The notes below the pieces were generated by a model that did no database searches, had not been told where the DNA came from, and saw only the letters and a list, made by a program, of their open reading frames with translations. Source: UBA1259 sp964453915 (GTDB lineage: Bacteria; Bacillota; Clostridia; Christensenellales; Borkfalkiaceae). From it: a stretch of DNA of 7,824 nucleotides. The stretch is taken from NCBI GenBank assembly GCA_964453915.1, contig CAYVPW010000041.1, positions 1-7,824 of the forward strand, read 5' to 3'. The stretch's first letter is position 1; each line of letters opens with the position of its first letter. The position numbers were made by a program, and so were the translations under genes. Shown piece by piece: positions 7,001 to 7,824 of this stretch.

Positions 7001-7576
7001 ATATTTAGTTAAATCGCCGGAAACGGTCACGCTATTATAATTTCCCGCAGCACCCAAACCGTAGCAATCGTTTCCGCTGCTGTCTTTTACAGAAAATTCC
7101 GAACCGCTTTTTGCAGAAAACAAACTAAAAACAGGATCGCCGAAATTCTCTTTCTCGGTAGAAACGCTTATTTGTATATCCGTTTTTCCATAATAATCAG
7201 CAATGTTTGCATAACCGAAATAAGTTGTAAAAGAAATGGTAAAATCTTTTATTCCCATTCCGGTAGAAGGCGTAATTTCATAAATAAAATAGCCCGTGCC
7301 ATAATCAACGCTTCCGCCCCACGCCGCCGCAGGAATTAAACCGTAATCTGCATTTCCCGTACTGCCTTGATCCATTGCAACGTGATTATACTCTATAAAG
7401 TTTTTAGAGGATAAACTTCCGCCTGAAGTAAAATCATCGGTAAACGTCACGGTGTTTTCTTTAGAAGTCGTTGCCGCATTAGCGCTTGAACCGCTAAGTC
7501 CAAACGTAAAAAAGCCCACGAAACAAAACAACGCCATAATTGCCAAAACAACAATTTTTGTTAGCCTTTTACTCAT
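4071..7576 (-). CDS. Large secreted multidomain protein with InlB-type repeats, frameshifted near its C-terminus
   Basis: The frame from ATG 7576 encodes 1,091 residues and stops at TAG 4301-4303. A signal peptide (IVVLAIMALFCFVGFFTFGL, cleavage near ANA-A at 34/35) is followed by three beta-sandwich-like modules at about 40-258, 263-493 and 500-662. Modules 1 and 2 are clear duplicates, sharing a pattern like F-EY-HV, GLIP--W, GYF-Y--TP. InlB/Flg_new repeats lie at about 665-732 (degenerate), 735-803 and 813-877 (TYNLDGG, GYTFAGWY, ALYAKW). A C-terminal domain begins near 884 and holds a helix-like unit YSVLTYCQNLL...LEYGAKAQLY (968-1003). The last 13 or so residues are out of frame. The -1 frame continues DKNGSLVNAIRAYSDG to YSVKSF...LYNYGLSAKAYAATLGE and ends at TAA 4071-4073, repeating that unit. 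One missing A near 4329-4337 explains this, for an original of about 1,168 residues. It is probably a surface adhesin or glycan-binding protein; no sortase motif is seen. Confidence 0.85.
4074..4080 (-). promoter_or_regulatory. Shine-Dalgarno site of the 43-residue peptide gene
   Basis: GGGAGAG lies 8 bases before ATG 4065. It sits inside the last codons of the natural (restored-frame) reading of the large upstream gene, whose TAA is at 4071-4073. This supports both the small gene and the restored C-terminus, because the junction then has ordinary operon geometry. Confidence 0.75.
4946..5374 (-). repeat. Two tandem InlB/Flg_new repeat units (DNA-level similarity)
   Basis: Units at 5168-5374 and 4946-5140 encode about 65-69 residues each and are clearly alike in sequence. 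Shared elements are TYNL-(D/E)-GT-NANNP, GATLY-PTK-GYTF and W at the unit end. DNA similarity is also visible around the GGGGTT-TT-GC--TTGTTCCGC segment (about 5094-5118 and 5326-5350). A third, more diverged unit precedes them at 5381-5584. These repeats are small beta-grasp-like folds found in surface proteins such as internalin B, where they act as extended stalks or binding units. Confidence 0.75.
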
Positions 7577-7580
7577 ATGT

Positions 7581-7588
7581 TCTCCTTT
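7581..7588 (-). promoter_or_regulatory. Shine-Dalgarno site of the large secreted protein gene
   Basis: AAAGGAGA on the reverse strand ends 4 bases before ATG 7576, with the AGGAG core about 5-6 bases away. It is the strongest ribosome site in the window and fixes the start of the first operon gene. Confidence 0.85.
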
Positions 7589-7620
7589 GTTATTTGTTGT
7601 TCAATTTTATATATAAAAAA

Positions 7621-7737
7621 TATTGCAAAACGGAAAGACAAATTTGCAATAGTCTTGCCCGCTTAACGTTATTATTTGCAAATATACGTTACGTATAAAA
7701 ATCCGTTAACGTAATAAACGTTTTTATTGCAATAAAA
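7621..7737. promoter_or_regulatory. Palindrome cluster, candidate operator region
   Basis: Four TTGCAA hexamers begin at 7623, 7644, 7676 and 7727. Two are centres of longer perfect palindromes: TATTTGCAAATA (7673-7684) and TTTTATTGCAATAAAA (7722-7737). The other two form an inverted pair, TATTGCAAA (7621-7629) and TTTGCAATA (7643-7651). Between them lie ACGT-type palindromes: TAACGTTA (7664-7671), TATACGT-T-ACGTATA (7683-7697) and CGTTAACG (7704-7711). Spacings of 21, 32 and 51 bases are near whole helical turns, as expected for cooperating dimeric regulators. The regulator is unknown. Confidence 0.45.
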
Positions 7738-7775
7738 CAAAAACTTTCTTTTAATTATGTTTTAAGGTAATTTAA

Positions 7776-7800
7776 CTTTATATGGTTTTTTTAACTTAAT
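7776..7800 (-). repeat. Right copy of the 25-base inverted match
   Basis: This is the counterpart of 23-47, in opposite orientation, lying 200 bases upstream of the operon's first start codon. Flanking bases on neither side extend the match. It could be a remnant of an element end or a coincidence of AT-rich composition. Confidence 0.3.
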
Positions 7801-7824
7801 CTATAAATATTTTAACCTAAAAAC

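Larger units (their letters stand above)
7577..7824. other. Operon upstream region without genes
   Basis: No coding frame can be supported on either strand over these 248 bases. The part nearest the start codon holds the Shine-Dalgarno site and an A/T-rich tract at about 7601-7620 (reverse strand TATATATAAAAT), which could supply a -10 element, though I cannot assign a clean -35 box at 17 bases. The part from 7621 to 7740 holds the palindrome cluster described separately. The remainder to 7824 is very AT-rich and contains the right-hand copy of a 25-base inverted match to the left end of the window. Confidence 0.55.

Overview
The window looks like a chromosomal accessory region of a low-GC Bacillota bacterium, most plausibly a gut Clostridia lineage. 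This is inferred from AT-rich intergenic DNA, Shine-Dalgarno sites of the AGGAG type, Gram-positive-style signal peptides, InlB/Flg_new repeats, and a C-terminal module that I recall from secreted proteins of gut clostridia. The standard genetic code fits. The species cannot be named from the sequence.

Left part, plus strand, 1-1074: a decayed accessory region. Bases 1-105 are AT-rich and low-complexity, with no gene that I can support. From about 106 to 712 lies the catalytic domain of a tyrosine recombinase (integrase), broken by a one-base frameshift in a C6 run at 243-248 and by an in-frame TGA at 293-295. Its C-terminal half is an intact 131-codon ORF that keeps the HxxR, H and Y residues. 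From 745 to 1074 lies an unrecognised gene of about 109 residues, cut by an in-frame TAA at 808-810. A strong hairpin at 1084-1115 separates this strand from the convergent operon and can terminate transcription from both sides.

Right part, minus strand, 7576 down to 1136: a tight three-gene operon for exported proteins. Gene 1 (7576 to 4071) encodes a large secreted protein with three beta-sandwich-like modules, three InlB-type repeats and a duplicated C-terminal domain. One missing base near 4329-4337 makes the reading frame end at 4301, but the natural C-terminus is legible in the -1 frame down to 4071. Gene 2 (4065 to 3934) is a 43-residue peptide with a Gly/Phe-rich tail that automatic gene calling would easily miss. 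Gene 3 (3919 to 1136) is a secreted calcineurin-like metallophosphoesterase with beta-sandwich-like regions and two C-terminal InlB-type repeats. Gaps are 5 and 14 bases, each containing or overlapping a Shine-Dalgarno site, so the three genes are probably co-transcribed and translationally coupled.

Upstream of the operon, 7577-7824 is non-coding and contains a dense cluster of palindromes, four of them centred on TTGCAA at spacings of 21, 32 and 51 bases. This is a candidate operator region. The most interesting points are the hidden small peptide gene, the frameshifted C-terminus of gene 1, the altered metal site of the phosphoesterase and the palindrome cluster. The joint role of the operon is unknown; extracellular phosphoester or glycan handling at the cell surface is only an inference.
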